Assembly (NCBI RefSeq): GCF_018278905.1
Contig: NZ_CP046600.1
Location: 372,001 to 436,000, forward strand
DNA length: 64,000 nucleotides
Reading direction: 5' to 3'
Origin: Mycobacterium spongiae
GTDB lineage: Bacteria > Actinomycetota > Actinomycetes > Mycobacteriales > Mycobacteriaceae
Shown here piece by piece: positions 48,904-57,630 of this stretch. The position numbers were made by a program, and so were the translations under genes. The notes beneath the pieces were generated by a model. It did not search any database, was not told the origin of the DNA, and saw nothing but the letters and a program-made list of their open reading frames with translations. Every line of letters begins with the position of its first letter. The stretch's first letter is position 1.

Positions 48904-50897
48904 TTCCAGATCTTGACGCGGTTCTCCGCGGTCAGGAACAACGCATCATCCTCGGTGACATCGAAAGCGTCATAGAACGCGTCGACGTTACGAATGACAC
49001 CGTTGCACCGGAACTCCGGCGGCGAGTGCGGGTCTACCGCGAGTCGCCTGACTGCCTCGGCCTCGCGTGACTTGGTCCGCCAAACCTGCGCCCAGCCGAA
49101 GAACACGCGTTGGATGCCGGTGAGGCCGTCGATGACCGGAGCCGGCCGGTCGTCGAGTGACAGCTGGTACGCCAATAGGGCGATGGACAGCCCGCCCAGA
49201 TCGCCGATGTTCTCGCCAACGGTGAACGCGCCGTTCACCCGGTGGCTGCTGTCCAGCGACCGCGGCGTGTACGAGTCGTACTGCTCGATCAACGCCGCAG
49301 TGCGGGAGCCGAACTCGGTTCGGTCATCGTCGGTCCACCAGTCGACAAGATTGCCATCGCCGTCGTACTTGGCTCCCTGGTCGTCGAAACCATGCCCGAT
49401 CTCGTGGCCGATCACCGCCCCAATACCGCCATAGTTGGCCGCGTCGTCGGCATCGGCGTCGAAGAACGGAGGTTGCAAAATCGCTGCGGGAAAGACGATT
49501 TCGTTCATCCCAGGGTTGTAGTAGGCGTTGACGGTCTGCGGTGTCATAAACCACTCGTCGCGGTCCACGGGCTCGCCGAGCTTGGCCAACTCGCGGTCGT
49601 GATTGACGGCATATCCCCGTTGATAGTTTCCGTAGAGGTCGTTGCGGTCGGTCACCAGCTTCGAGTAGTCGCGCCACTTGGCGGGATACCCGACCTTGGC
49701 GGTGAACTTGCTCAGCTTCGTCAGCGCTCGTTCTCGGGTCTGCGGCGTCATCCAGTCCAGGTCGCTGATGCTGATCCGGTAGGCCTCCCGAAGGTTTTCG
49801 ACGAGAGAGTCGATGCGCACCTTCGCTGCCGGCGGAAAATGTCGTTGCACATAGAGCTTTCCGACGGCATCGCCCATCAGATTCTCCACCAGCGATACCC
49901 CCCGCTTCCAGCGGGCGCGGATCTGCTCGGCGCCGGTTAGCCTCCGGCCGTAGAAGTCGAAGTCCTCGGCGACGAGTTCGCGGGTCAGCCAGGGGGCGCG
50001 GGCATGAATCAACCGCCAACGCGCCCAGAATTTCCAATCTTCCAGGTCCTCGCTGCTCCATAGCGATGCGAAAGCGCTCAAATAATCTGGTTGGCGCACA
50101 ACAAGTTCCGCGACGTCCTCCGGTGCGCTGCCCAGCGCGGTCACCCACCCGGCCCAGTCGAAGCCCGCCGCTTCGGTCTGTATGTCTGTGAAAGTGCGCA
50201 GGTTGTAGGTGAGTTCGGCGTCGCGCCGCTTGACCACATCCCAATGCGCGGCGGCGAGTTTGGTCTCCAACGCAACGATACGGGCGGCCGTGTCGGTGTG
50301 GTTGGCGCTCTCGCAGCGATCTCCGTACACCAGGCTGAACATGCGCGCGATGTGCCGGGGGTAGGCGGCCAACACCGGGGCGTGTTGTTCATCGCGGAAG
50401 TAGGATTCGTCAGGCAATCCGATGCCCGATTGCGAGATGTGAACGAGGTAGCGGGTCGAGTCTTTGGAATCGGTGTCGATATAGAGCCCGATGCCGCCGC
50501 CCATTCCGGTGCGTTGCAGGGCGCCGACGACAGTTGCCAAACCATCGCGATCGGCGGCGTTATCTATCGCGGCCAATTCATCGTGTAGGGGTTGGGTGCC
50601 CCGGCGCTCGATGGCTTCTTCGTCGAGAAAGCTGGCGTAGAGATCGCCGATGCGTTGGGTATCGGCCGCGGTGGCCGCCGCGGAGCGGGTCTCGCTGGCC
50701 TCGGCGATCAGATCGCGTACCTGCTCCTCGGCTCGGTCGAACAGGTTCCGGAACGCTCCGTCGGTTGCCCGGTCGGCGGGGATGTCGTACTCGGTCAGCC
50801 AGCGGCCGTTGACGTGACCGAACAGGTCGTCTTGAGGTCTGGCATCAGCGTCTACGTTGCTCAGGTCGATGCCCGAGCGGATGGCCTCCAATGTCAC
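48900..50897 (-). CDS. zmp1: Zinc metalloprotease Zmp1 (M13/neprilysin family)
   Basis: 665 residues from GTG 50897, as for M. tuberculosis Zmp1 (663). The zinc site HEIGH is at 498-502, the NAYYNPGMNEIVFPAAILQPP substrate-binding block lies before it, and GENIGDLGG supplies the third ligand (Glu). The N-terminal PQDDLFGHVNGRWL begins the M13 domain. The open frame reaches back to 51380, but that part is antisense to the next gene. The family cleaves peptides; in M. tuberculosis Zmp1 interferes with inflammasome signalling. Confidence 0.93.
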   Translation of the reverse strand: MTLEAIRSGIDLSNVDADARPQDDLFGHVNGRWLTEYDIPADRATDGAFRNLFDRAEEQVRDLIAEASETRSAAATAADTQRIGDLYASFLDEEAIERRGTQPLHDELAAIDNAADRDGLATVVGALQRTGMGGGIGLYIDTDSKDSTRYLVHISQSGIGLPDESYFRDEQHAPVLAAYPRHIARMFSLVYGDRCESANHTDTAARIVALETKLAAAHWDVVKRRDAELTYNLRTFTDIQTEAAGFDWAGWVTALGSAPEDVAELVVRQPDYLSAFASLWSSEDLEDWKFWARWRLIHARAPWLTRELVAEDFDFYGRRLTGAEQIRARWKRGVSLVENLMGDAVGKLYVQRHFPPAAKVRIDSLVENLREAYRISISDLDWMTPQTRERALTKLSKFTAKVGYPAKWRDYSKLVTDRNDLYGNYQRGYAVNHDRELAKLGEPVDRDEWFMTPQTVNAYYNPGMNEIVFPAAILQPPFFDADADDAANYGGIGAVIGHEIGHGFDDQGAKYDGDGNLVDWWTDDDRTEFGSRTAALIEQYDSYTPRSLDSSHRVNGAFTVGENIGDLGGLSIALLAYQLSLDDRPAPVIDGLTGIQRVFFGWAQVWRTKSREAEAVRRLAVDPHSPPEFRCNGVIRNVDAFYDAFDVTEDDALFLTAENRVKIWN

Positions 50898-50939
50898 CCC
50901 GCCATCCTTCCATCTCTTTTCAGGTGCAACGATCGGGCC

Positions 50940-51593
50940 ATGGCTGACCGGGAGCGGGCCGAGGAACCGGCCCAGGAAGATTCTGCCGACGATGGGGAAG
51001 AGGCTGGCCCCGATTCGTCGCGGCACGAAACGTCGGCTGGGGGAATGTTCTCGAGCTACGGAATTGCCTCGACGGTTCTGGGAGTCGTGTCCGTCGCCGC
51101 GGTGGTGCTGGGCGTGATGGTGTGGTCGGCACGCCGCGACGACGTTGGGGAGCGCGCCTACCTGACCCGGGTGATGCGGACCGCCGCGGAGTGGACGCAC
51201 GTCCTGATCAATATGAATGCCGGAAACCTCGACGCCAGCCTGCAGCAGCTGCACGACGGAACCGTCGGAGACCTCAACAGCCACTTCGACGCTGCGGTAC
51301 GGCCGTATCGGCAGGTGGTGGAGAAGTTGCAGACCCGCAGCACCGGCCGGGTCGAAGCGGTTGCGATCGACACGGTGCACCGCGACCCAGACGCCGAGCC
51401 GGGTACCACCCGGCCGGTAGTGACAACGAAATTACCTCCGTTCGCCACCCGCACCGACTCGGTCATGCTGGTTGCCACGTCGGTCAGCGAGAACGCGGGT
51501 ACGAAGCCACAGACCGTGCACTGGAACTTGCGCCTCGACGTCTCCGACGTTGAGGGCAAGCTGATGATCTCCGGGCTGGAGTCGATCCGGTGA
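50940..51593 (+). CDS. Mce-associated membrane protein (Rv0199 orthologue)
   Basis: 217 residues from ATG 50940. Acidic cytoplasmic N-terminus (about 1-38), one transmembrane helix (about 43-63, ASTVLGVVSVAAVVLGVMVW), then an exported domain resembling the Mam proteins of the mce1 operon (GTVGDLNSHFDAAV). The gene diverges from zmp1 with a 42-bp gap, and its stop overlaps the next start (GTGA). Rv0199 (OmamA) has been linked to Mce1 stability in M. tuberculosis; the role here is inferred by orthology. Confidence 0.88.
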   Translation: MADRERAEEPAQEDSADDGEEAGPDSSRHETSAGGMFSSYGIASTVLGVVSVAAVVLGVMVWSARRDDVGERAYLTRVMRTAAEWTHVLINMNAGNLDASLQQLHDGTVGDLNSHFDAAVRPYRQVVEKLQTRSTGRVEAVAIDTVHRDPDAEPGTTRPVVTTKLPPFATRTDSVMLVATSVSENAGTKPQTVHWNLRLDVSDVEGKLMISGLESIR

Positions 51594-52279
51594 GAAACGC
51601 CTGGCGGTTTGCCGTTTTTGACGTTGTGGCGCCGCTGGCCGCTATCGCGGCTCTGCTGTCCATCGGAGTCGTGCTTGGCTGGCCGTTGTGGTGGGTGTCG
51701 GCATGCTCGGCGTTGGTGTTGCTGATCCTGGAAGGTGTCGGCGTCAACCTCTGGCTGCTGCGCCGCGACGCGGTGACCGTCGGTACCGATGACGATGCGC
51801 CCGGCCTGCGACTGGCGGTTGTCATGGTGTGCGCGGTCGCCCTGTCGGCCGCGGTGGTCACCGGCTACATCCATTGGACAACGCCCGACCGCGACTTCAA
51901 ACGGGATTCTCGAACCGTGGTAGAGATCGCTACGGATATGGCCGAGGCTGTCGCGTCATTCTCGCCGGGCGCTCCGGGCGCCTCCGCCGACCGGGCGGCG
52001 GCGATGATGGTGCCCGAGCAAGCGGCCGCGTTCAAGGAGCAATACGTCAAGTCCAGCGCCGAACTGGCCGAGCGCAACGTCACCGCACAGGCGGTCGCCC
52101 TGGCGGCCGGAGTCGAGGCCATCGGGCCGTCGGCGGCCAGCGTGGCGGTGATCATGCGGGTGACTCAGAGCATCCCTGGTGAACCTGCCAGTCAGGCCGC
52201 GCCAGCCGTGCGGGTCATGTTTACCAAGCGTGACAGCGACTGGCTGGTGCTCGACGTCGCGCCGATCAGTGCTCGCTAA
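51590..52279 (+). CDS. Mce-associated membrane protein (Rv0200 orthologue)
   Basis: 229 residues, the same length as Rv0200. Three hydrophobic segments (about 12-35, 37-58 and 75-97) precede an exported C-terminal domain with ADRAAAMMVPEQAAAFKEQY, the Mam-like fold. It is co-translated with the preceding gene, and the stop overlaps the stop of the convergent downstream gene. OmamB is the name used for the M. tuberculosis protein. Confidence 0.86.
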   Translation: MRNAWRFAVFDVVAPLAAIAALLSIGVVLGWPLWWVSACSALVLLILEGVGVNLWLLRRDAVTVGTDDDAPGLRLAVVMVCAVALSAAVVTGYIHWTTPDRDFKRDSRTVVEIATDMAEAVASFSPGAPGASADRAAAMMVPEQAAAFKEQYVKSSAELAERNVTAQAVALAAGVEAIGPSAASVAVIMRVTQSIPGEPASQAAPAVRVMFTKRDSDWLVLDVAPISAR

Positions 52280-52779
52280 GTGTTCGGGGAGCGCTCGGAC
52301 TTCATGTTGACAAACCGGTCCGACAACCGCCGCATCCGGATCATCAGCGAGGCGGTCGGGCTTTGGCTGCCGTCGAGGTAGGCGGCCAAGTCCGCCTCGG
52401 CTACGCCGATTCGTGAGGCGAATTCTTGTTGTTCCAGGCCGCAGCGTTCCAACAGTAGCCGAACGTTGCGGGCTACCTCGGCGCGTTCGTTGGCCTCGAG
52501 GTGGGTGCGGGCGCGATCCAGCACTTCTGACAACGCCGTGGCGATCCCGTAGGGCGGCGAGCCGTCCAGAACCTCCTCGACCTGCCGTGCCGTCCGCCCA
52601 TATGGGTCGCGCTTTAACGCGGCTGCGATGCGTTTCCAGGTGGCGATCTCGCCGCTCGCCAGCGCCGACCGGATCGCGGCGGTAGGCCAGAGTTCGACCG
52701 GCTGGTCGGTATCCGGAGGACTTGGCTGCGCCGAGGGCTGCTCTGAGGGGGCGGGGCGTCGGTCGGCTGCCAACGTCAC
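52276..52779 (-). CDS. HTH-domain protein (Rv0201c orthologue)
   Basis: 167 residues from GTG 52779. Pro/Ser-rich N-terminus (about 1-28), a helical middle with KRIAAALKRDPYGRTARQVEEVL, and a C-terminal XRE-like helix-turn-helix (about 112-150: LEQQEFASRIGVAEADLAAYLDG). It may be a DNA-binding protein, but no target can be predicted. The start overlaps the mmpL11 stop (GTGA), so it is probably co-transcribed with mmpL11. Confidence 0.82.
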   Translation of the reverse strand: MTLAADRRPAPSEQPSAQPSPPDTDQPVELWPTAAIRSALASGEIATWKRIAAALKRDPYGRTARQVEEVLDGSPPYGIATALSEVLDRARTHLEANERAEVARNVRLLLERCGLEQQEFASRIGVAEADLAAYLDGSQSPTASLMIRMRRLSDRFVNMKSERSPNT

Positions 52780-55700
52780 CTCGCCTCCTCCAACATCGCT
52801 ACGGCCACCGACAGGCAGCGCTGCCGGACCTTCTCCCAGCTTGCCTCAGTGGCTGGGTCGGACGGTTGATCCTTCTGGTCGGACGGATGCGGATCGGCCA
52901 GCCGGCGAACCAACTGGGTTGTCACACCTTGCTGCGCGGGTGGTTGACAACGGTAGTACCTGTCCATTGCGGCCAGCACGACCGCGGCGGTCTCGGGTTC
53001 TATGGTATCGACCATGTCAGCAAATTCGATGTAGTCGCGGTTGCTGTTACGACACATGATCAGATAGCCCATGAGGCGCACCGTTTCTGCTCCGGTCGGG
53101 ATCAGCAGCCGGTCACCGGTGGGCAGCGCCACATTGGTGGTTTCCATCGGACTGCGGCGCTCGTACCTCCGATGGGCAGCTTCACCATGGGGGACTGTCG
53201 GCTCGGTCCCGTTATTGTTGCTTGTCCCGTCGTTGTCGTCGGTCCTCTCATTGTTCGAGGTCTCCAGCGCGTCGAGGGCCACCGAAAGGCGCCCCCGCCA
53301 GAGGGTGACGGGATGTAGTGGGCGCTCATTGCGCGACATGGCGCACGCGACGTCGCTGCGGTGTGCCAGGCCGACCGCCGCGCTGGCTGTCGCGTGACTG
53401 TTGGTCCCCGGTTCTCCCTCTCTGGGAACGGTTGCCGATGCGGCCGAGCCATTGCCGCCTCGTTCCTGTTGTGCGACCTGGTCGGGCTTGTTGCCGTTGT
53501 GCCTACAGCCGGTGAAGGCGAGTGGGTCGGCAACGCAAATGGCATCAGGGGCAAGGTGTTTGAGCTTGGCCGCGGACTCAAGCGCCATCTTCAGGTCTGA
53601 GCTGGGCGTTATCGCACCGGCGATGTCGTCCGGAATGTTGACCGCGCCACCGAGGTCGGCCGCGGGCAGCGGCCGGTCGAAGTCGACCGACGGCAAGATG
53701 CGGGCCAACCAGCGGGGCAGCCACCAGTTCCATTGGTCGAACATCGCCATCAGTGCGGGCACCAGAACCAGTCGCACGATCGTGGCGTCCACGGCGATGG
53801 CGACGGCGCATGCCACCCCGATCTCGGCTACAAGGGGCATGCCGGCGAAGGCGAATCCGCAGAACACCGCGATCATGATCAGCGCAGCGCTGGTGATCGT
53901 GCGAGCGCTGGTACTGACGCCGTAGGCAACGGAGTCCCGCGTGTCGCCGCTGTAGAGGAAACGTTCCCGGATTCGCGTGAGCAGGAAGATTTCGTAGTCC
54001 ATCGACAACCCGAATGTCATAGCCAGGACCAGCGGCGGAACGGTGCTGTCGATCGAACTGAGCGGCTGGAACCCCAGCCCCTCTGCCCAGCCCCATTGGA
54101 AGACCACCACCAGGCTGCCGTAGGCGGCAGCCACCGACAGCAGGGTCATCAGCACACCTTTGAGTGCCAAGAAGACTGAGCGGATCGAAATCAGCAGCAT
54201 CAAGAACGCGATCGCCGCCACGAAGGCAAGTACCAGGGGCTCCGTCGCGGAGACTCGGTCGTCGAAGTCTTTGATGAGGGCGGTGGGACCACCGACGTCC
54301 ACGAGGGCAGGGCCGGCGACCTCGGGTAGTTGGGTCCGCATCCACGTGACGGTTTCCCGGGCGCCGAGGTCTTCCGGATTGACTGACAGCACCGCACTGA
54401 GCAGAGCGCTGGCATCGTCGCCAGCAAAAACTGGCGGTCCCACCGAGGCGACGTGGGGAGCCGCGAGCATCTGCTGACGAATCGCAGCCAGTGTCTGGCG
54501 GTGGGCGGGTGCGGACGCGCCTCCGTCTGGAAATCTGACCAGCACCGCGACCGGGCCCTGGGCGCCTGGACCGAGTGCCTGCGCCGCTGCCGCCACCCCG
54601 TTGCGGATTTCGTGCGATGAGTCGAACTGGCGCAGCAAGCTGTTGCCCAGCACCATCGATGCTGTCGGTGCTGCCATGACGATCAAGACCGTCGACGCCG
54701 CCAAGGCTGTGAGCCAAGGCCTGCGCATGACCCATCTGACCCACTGGGACCAGAACCGAGAGTGGGTACTCTCCGGCCGCCGCGACCAGTGCAGCAGCGC
54801 CGAGCGCTTGGCGGTCGCCTTGGAGAATGTGGCCAGTAGCGCCGGCGTCAAGGTTGCCGACGTCAGCATGGCGACGGCGACCGCGAGAATCGCGCCCGTG
54901 GCCATCGACCCGAGGGCAGGGGTGTTGATCCAGTAGATCCCAGTGAGCGAGGCGATGACGGTCATGCCGGACAGCACCACCGCGAGCCCGGATGTGGCCA
55001 TCGCCGCATCGACGGCATCCCGCGACGAACGACCAGAACGCAGTTCTTCGCGGAAGCGCATCAAGATGAATAGGGAGTAGTCGACCGCAAGGGCAATCCC
55101 GAACATAGACACGGTCGAGGTCACGAACACCGACATGGTGGTATGCATTGCCAGCAGGTAGACCAGACCCATGGTGACGACGACGGTGCAGACGGCGAGG
55201 GCCAGCGGGATCGCCGCAGCAGTCAGCGAGCCGAATACCGCTAGCAGGACAATCAGGATGATCGGCAGGTTCCAGCGTTCGGCGTCGGCGATGTCGCGTT
55301 TGGTGTTCGCGGCCGCCGCGGCGCTCAGTGCGCCCTGGCCGATGACGTACAGCCGCACTTTGCCGTTCGCCGTTTTTCCGGACCGCTCGCCATCGACTCC
55401 AATTCGTTGGCGCAGTTTCTTGGCGACATCGCTCGTCCCAGCGTTGCTGGCGTCCAGCCGCAGCGACACCACGTAGGGGCGGTCGGGCCGAGGCGGGCGT
55501 TGGGTGGGGTTGGGCGCCACGGTAACGCCCGGCAGCTCATCGGCCAGTCCCTGCAGTAGCGCGACAGCGTCGTTGATGTCCTGATAACTGGCGTCCGGGC
55601 GGGGCGCGGCCACAAGTGCCAGCTCGGGGGCTTCTTGCCCGGGGTATTGAGCGTCGACCACATCATGGACCAGCAATGACTGCGAGCCCGCGACTTCGAA

Positions 55701-55823
55701 CCCGCCGCCGGTGAGGTTCCCCGACTGCGTCATCGCCAGGTAGATCGCCGGCACCAACGCCAGTAGCCAACCGGTGAAGACGAACCAGCGGAACCTGCGC
55801 AGGTTGCGGCTCAGGCGCATCAT
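52776..55823 (-). CDS. mmpL11: RND lipid transporter MmpL11
   Basis: 1015 residues from ATG 55823 (family start MRLSRNLRRFRW); ATG 55859 is also in frame. MmpL fold: TM1 near 15, first loop, TM2-6 with ALAVDYSLFILMRF, second loop shorter than in MmpL10, TM7-12 with TFGLSMDYEIFLL. The C-terminal cytoplasmic domain is long. M. tuberculosis MmpL11 is 966 residues; the extra length lies mainly in an Asn/Asp/Thr-rich linker (NNERTDDNDGTSNNN region). It exports monomeromycolyl-diacylglycerol and related lipids and has been tied to haem uptake in M. tuberculosis. Confidence 0.93.
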   Translation of the reverse strand: MMRLSRNLRRFRWFVFTGWLLALVPAIYLAMTQSGNLTGGGFEVAGSQSLLVHDVVDAQYPGQEAPELALVAAPRPDASYQDINDAVALLQGLADELPGVTVAPNPTQRPPRPDRPYVVSLRLDASNAGTSDVAKKLRQRIGVDGERSGKTANGKVRLYVIGQGALSAAAAANTKRDIADAERWNLPIILIVLLAVFGSLTAAAIPLALAVCTVVVTMGLVYLLAMHTTMSVFVTSTVSMFGIALAVDYSLFILMRFREELRSGRSSRDAVDAAMATSGLAVVLSGMTVIASLTGIYWINTPALGSMATGAILAVAVAMLTSATLTPALLATFSKATAKRSALLHWSRRPESTHSRFWSQWVRWVMRRPWLTALAASTVLIVMAAPTASMVLGNSLLRQFDSSHEIRNGVAAAAQALGPGAQGPVAVLVRFPDGGASAPAHRQTLAAIRQQMLAAPHVASVGPPVFAGDDASALLSAVLSVNPEDLGARETVTWMRTQLPEVAGPALVDVGGPTALIKDFDDRVSATEPLVLAFVAAIAFLMLLISIRSVFLALKGVLMTLLSVAAAYGSLVVVFQWGWAEGLGFQPLSSIDSTVPPLVLAMTFGLSMDYEIFLLTRIRERFLYSGDTRDSVAYGVSTSARTITSAALIMIAVFCGFAFAGMPLVAEIGVACAVAIAVDATIVRLVLVPALMAMFDQWNWWLPRWLARILPSVDFDRPLPAADLGGAVNIPDDIAGAITPSSDLKMALESAAKLKHLAPDAICVADPLAFTGCRHNGNKPDQVAQQERGGNGSAASATVPREGEPGTNSHATASAAVGLAHRSDVACAMSRNERPLHPVTLWRGRLSVALDALETSNNERTDDNDGTSNNNGTEPTVPHGEAAHRRYERRSPMETTNVALPTGDRLLIPTGAETVRLMGYLIMCRNSNRDYIEFADMVDTIEPETAAVVLAAMDRYYRCQPPAQQGVTTQLVRRLADPHPSDQKDQPSDPATEASWEKVRQRCLSVAVAMLEEAR

Positions 55824-56144
55824 GAACTGCTGGATTTCGGTCTCCCCGTAATGTCGCACGTTGCGTGCTCGCGAGCCTACCTCAGCAGGATGCGCGTCAG
55901 GTGGTCTTGCGGGTGCTGAGCTGCGACGTCACCGAGGCTGCAAGGTTGCTGCAAAGACGGTGTGAGTATGTCGTAGGAATCGGGATTTCGGCCCAGAAGT
56001 TGGCCGCGCCGATGTCGACGGTGGCAGGATGGCTCTTGGCCCCGGGGGGTTCGGGGACATCCGCGGTGGGCGTGCACGGGATCACTGCACTCGGTGATTC
56101 CGTCGCCCATTCGCCAAGGCCGGATGACACCCAATCGCGCAGGT
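55824..56144. other. mmpL11-Rv0204c-type gap (haemophore gene absent)
   Basis: About 320 bp without a supported gene. In M. tuberculosis this position holds Rv0203, an exported haem-binding protein of 136 residues on the forward strand. The forward frame here (55865-56302) has no signal peptide and no resemblance to it, and overlaps the neighbouring gene. Nothing else recognised. Confidence 0.6.
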
Positions 56145-57365
56145 TCAGCAGTGCTGCTCTGCGTTGTTGTCGGGCTCCTGCTCTGGTGGTAAGGGGCCGT
56201 GCAGGGCGGTTTCGGCAGGATCATCGGATGGTTTGTGCTGCGACGAGGTGGCTTGATCGGTCGCCGCGTTGCTGGCGGGGCTGCCGGCCGGGTCTGCGGT
56301 AGGTGCGGTTGCTGATTCGTCGGCATCCGGGTCGGCATCCGGATCGGTGATGTTCTCGGTGCGGAACATGAAAAAGAACACCACCCAGCCGATCGCGGCG
56401 ATGAGCAGCCAGCTGATCAACCGGTAGATCAGCATCGCTGAGATGGCACTAGGCAGAGTCATTCCGCTGGACACCAGCCCGGGTACCAGCACCGCCTCGA
56501 CGACCAGCAGTCCGCCCGGCATCAGCGGAATGGTGCCGACCGCGCGAGCGGCGGCGTAGGCCACCGTCAACCCGGCGACCGAGGCGTGGTCGCCGGCGGC
56601 ATAGGCGGCGAAACCGAGGCAGGCGACGTCGGCGATCCAGTTGAACAATGACCAACTGAACGCCACGGCCAAGTCGCGTCGGCCCAGGCTGACCGATTCC
56701 AGCTGCATGAGTATCTCGCGCCACTTCTCCAAGCCGGTGTCGGCCGGCCTGCCGCGAACCGAGTTGGCCCACGACAACACCCGCCGGCCGATCCCTTCGA
56801 TCAGCTCCGGCCGTGACGCCACCGCCTGCGCCAGCAACAACAGTGCGACGAACCCGCCGAGCGTGAAGAACAGCGAGAACGGGTTGTTCTTTGCGCCCAA
56901 GAAGAAGGCGCCGCCCAACCCGAGTAGTGCCAGTCCCACGGCCTGGAGGACTCCCGACATCACCAGCTGCCACGACGCCACCACAGTCGAGGCGCCCCAC
57001 ATGCGTTGCTGACGGAGCAGGAACGTCGCCGACAACACCGGCCCACCGGGCAGCGTGGTGCTCAGCGAATTGGCGGCGTAAAAGGCGGCTTCCGAGCGCC
57101 ACTGCTTGACGTGGACCCCGGCGGATCGCAGCAAAGTTCGCTGGATCTGGGCGAAGCTGTGCATTGACGCGCCTGCCGCTGCAATCGCAGCGAGCAGCCA
57201 CCACCAGTTGGCCTCGTACATGCTCGCCCAGGCTTTGTGGAGTTGGTCCCAGCCCAGCGCCACCTCGACCGCAAGCACGATTGCGACGATGGTCAGGACC
57301 ACCCATCGCAACCACCAGTACTTGCCGCGCGCGGACTCCCCCGCCCGAGCGGGTGGCGTCCTCAT
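56145..57365 (-). CDS. LPG synthase/flippase-like integral membrane protein (Rv0204c orthologue)
   Basis: 406 residues from ATG 57365; ATG 57434 gives 429. About eight transmembrane helices of the lysylphosphatidylglycerol synthase TM/UPF0104 family, with the PLMPGGLLVVEAVL motif (about 277-290), then an acidic low-complexity cytoplasmic tail (DPDADPDADES region). Orthologue of Rv0204c (412 residues). Proteins of this fold often flip lipids; no substrate is known. The start codon sits within the loop of a 14-bp perfect inverted repeat, so the start is uncertain. Confidence 0.85.
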   Translation of the reverse strand: MRTPPARAGESARGKYWWLRWVVLTIVAIVLAVEVALGWDQLHKAWASMYEANWWWLLAAIAAAGASMHSFAQIQRTLLRSAGVHVKQWRSEAAFYAANSLSTTLPGGPVLSATFLLRQQRMWGASTVVASWQLVMSGVLQAVGLALLGLGGAFFLGAKNNPFSLFFTLGGFVALLLLAQAVASRPELIEGIGRRVLSWANSVRGRPADTGLEKWREILMQLESVSLGRRDLAVAFSWSLFNWIADVACLGFAAYAAGDHASVAGLTVAYAAARAVGTIPLMPGGLLVVEAVLVPGLVSSGMTLPSAISAMLIYRLISWLLIAAIGWVVFFFMFRTENITDPDADPDADESATAPTADPAGSPASNAATDQATSSQHKPSDDPAETALHGPLPPEQEPDNNAEQHC

Positions 57366-57385
57366 CCGCGCGCGGGGGAGTCCGC
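57331..57385 (-). promoter_or_regulatory. Perfect 14-bp inverted repeat around the Rv0204c-type start
   Basis: GCGGACTCCCCCGC (57331-57344) and its exact reverse complement (57372-57385) are separated by 27 bp that contain ATG 57365. In RNA this would form a strong GC-rich stem with the start codon in the loop. It could regulate translation or simply be coding DNA if ATG 57434 is used. Confidence 0.5.
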
Positions 57386-57434
57386 ACCCGCGCTGACGGA
57401 GGTTGCGCGAAGCGGCGTCATGCGACACGTGCAT

Positions 57435-57630
57435 CAGGGTAACCGCGCAGGTGGCGCGCTAATCGCCGCACGTGGCGGTCTGTGTCGGGCTCGTTCTGCG
57501 GTCGTGACCGGATCGTGCCGGCTGCTGACCGCAGAAGCGATCCGGCGCGGTGGCGGAGGCCGTCGCTCGGCGATTTCGGGAGCGCTGTGAGGTGGGCGGG
57601 AACCAGCGCTTTGCCAGCTAGGCTTGCCGG
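57435..57630. promoter_or_regulatory. Divergent gap upstream of perM
   Basis: About 196 bp between the divergent starts of the Rv0204c-type gene and perM. It must contain at least one promoter; no clear boxes or repeats were recognised and no gene is supported. Confidence 0.35.

Noticed and set aside
50898..51380. Longer zmp1 start
   Set aside because: The extra part is antisense to the Rv0199-type gene; M13 homology begins at GTG 50897.
55865..56302. Forward frame beside mmpL11 considered as the haemophore Rv0203
   Set aside because: No signal peptide or matching composition, and half of it overlaps the reverse-strand membrane protein gene.
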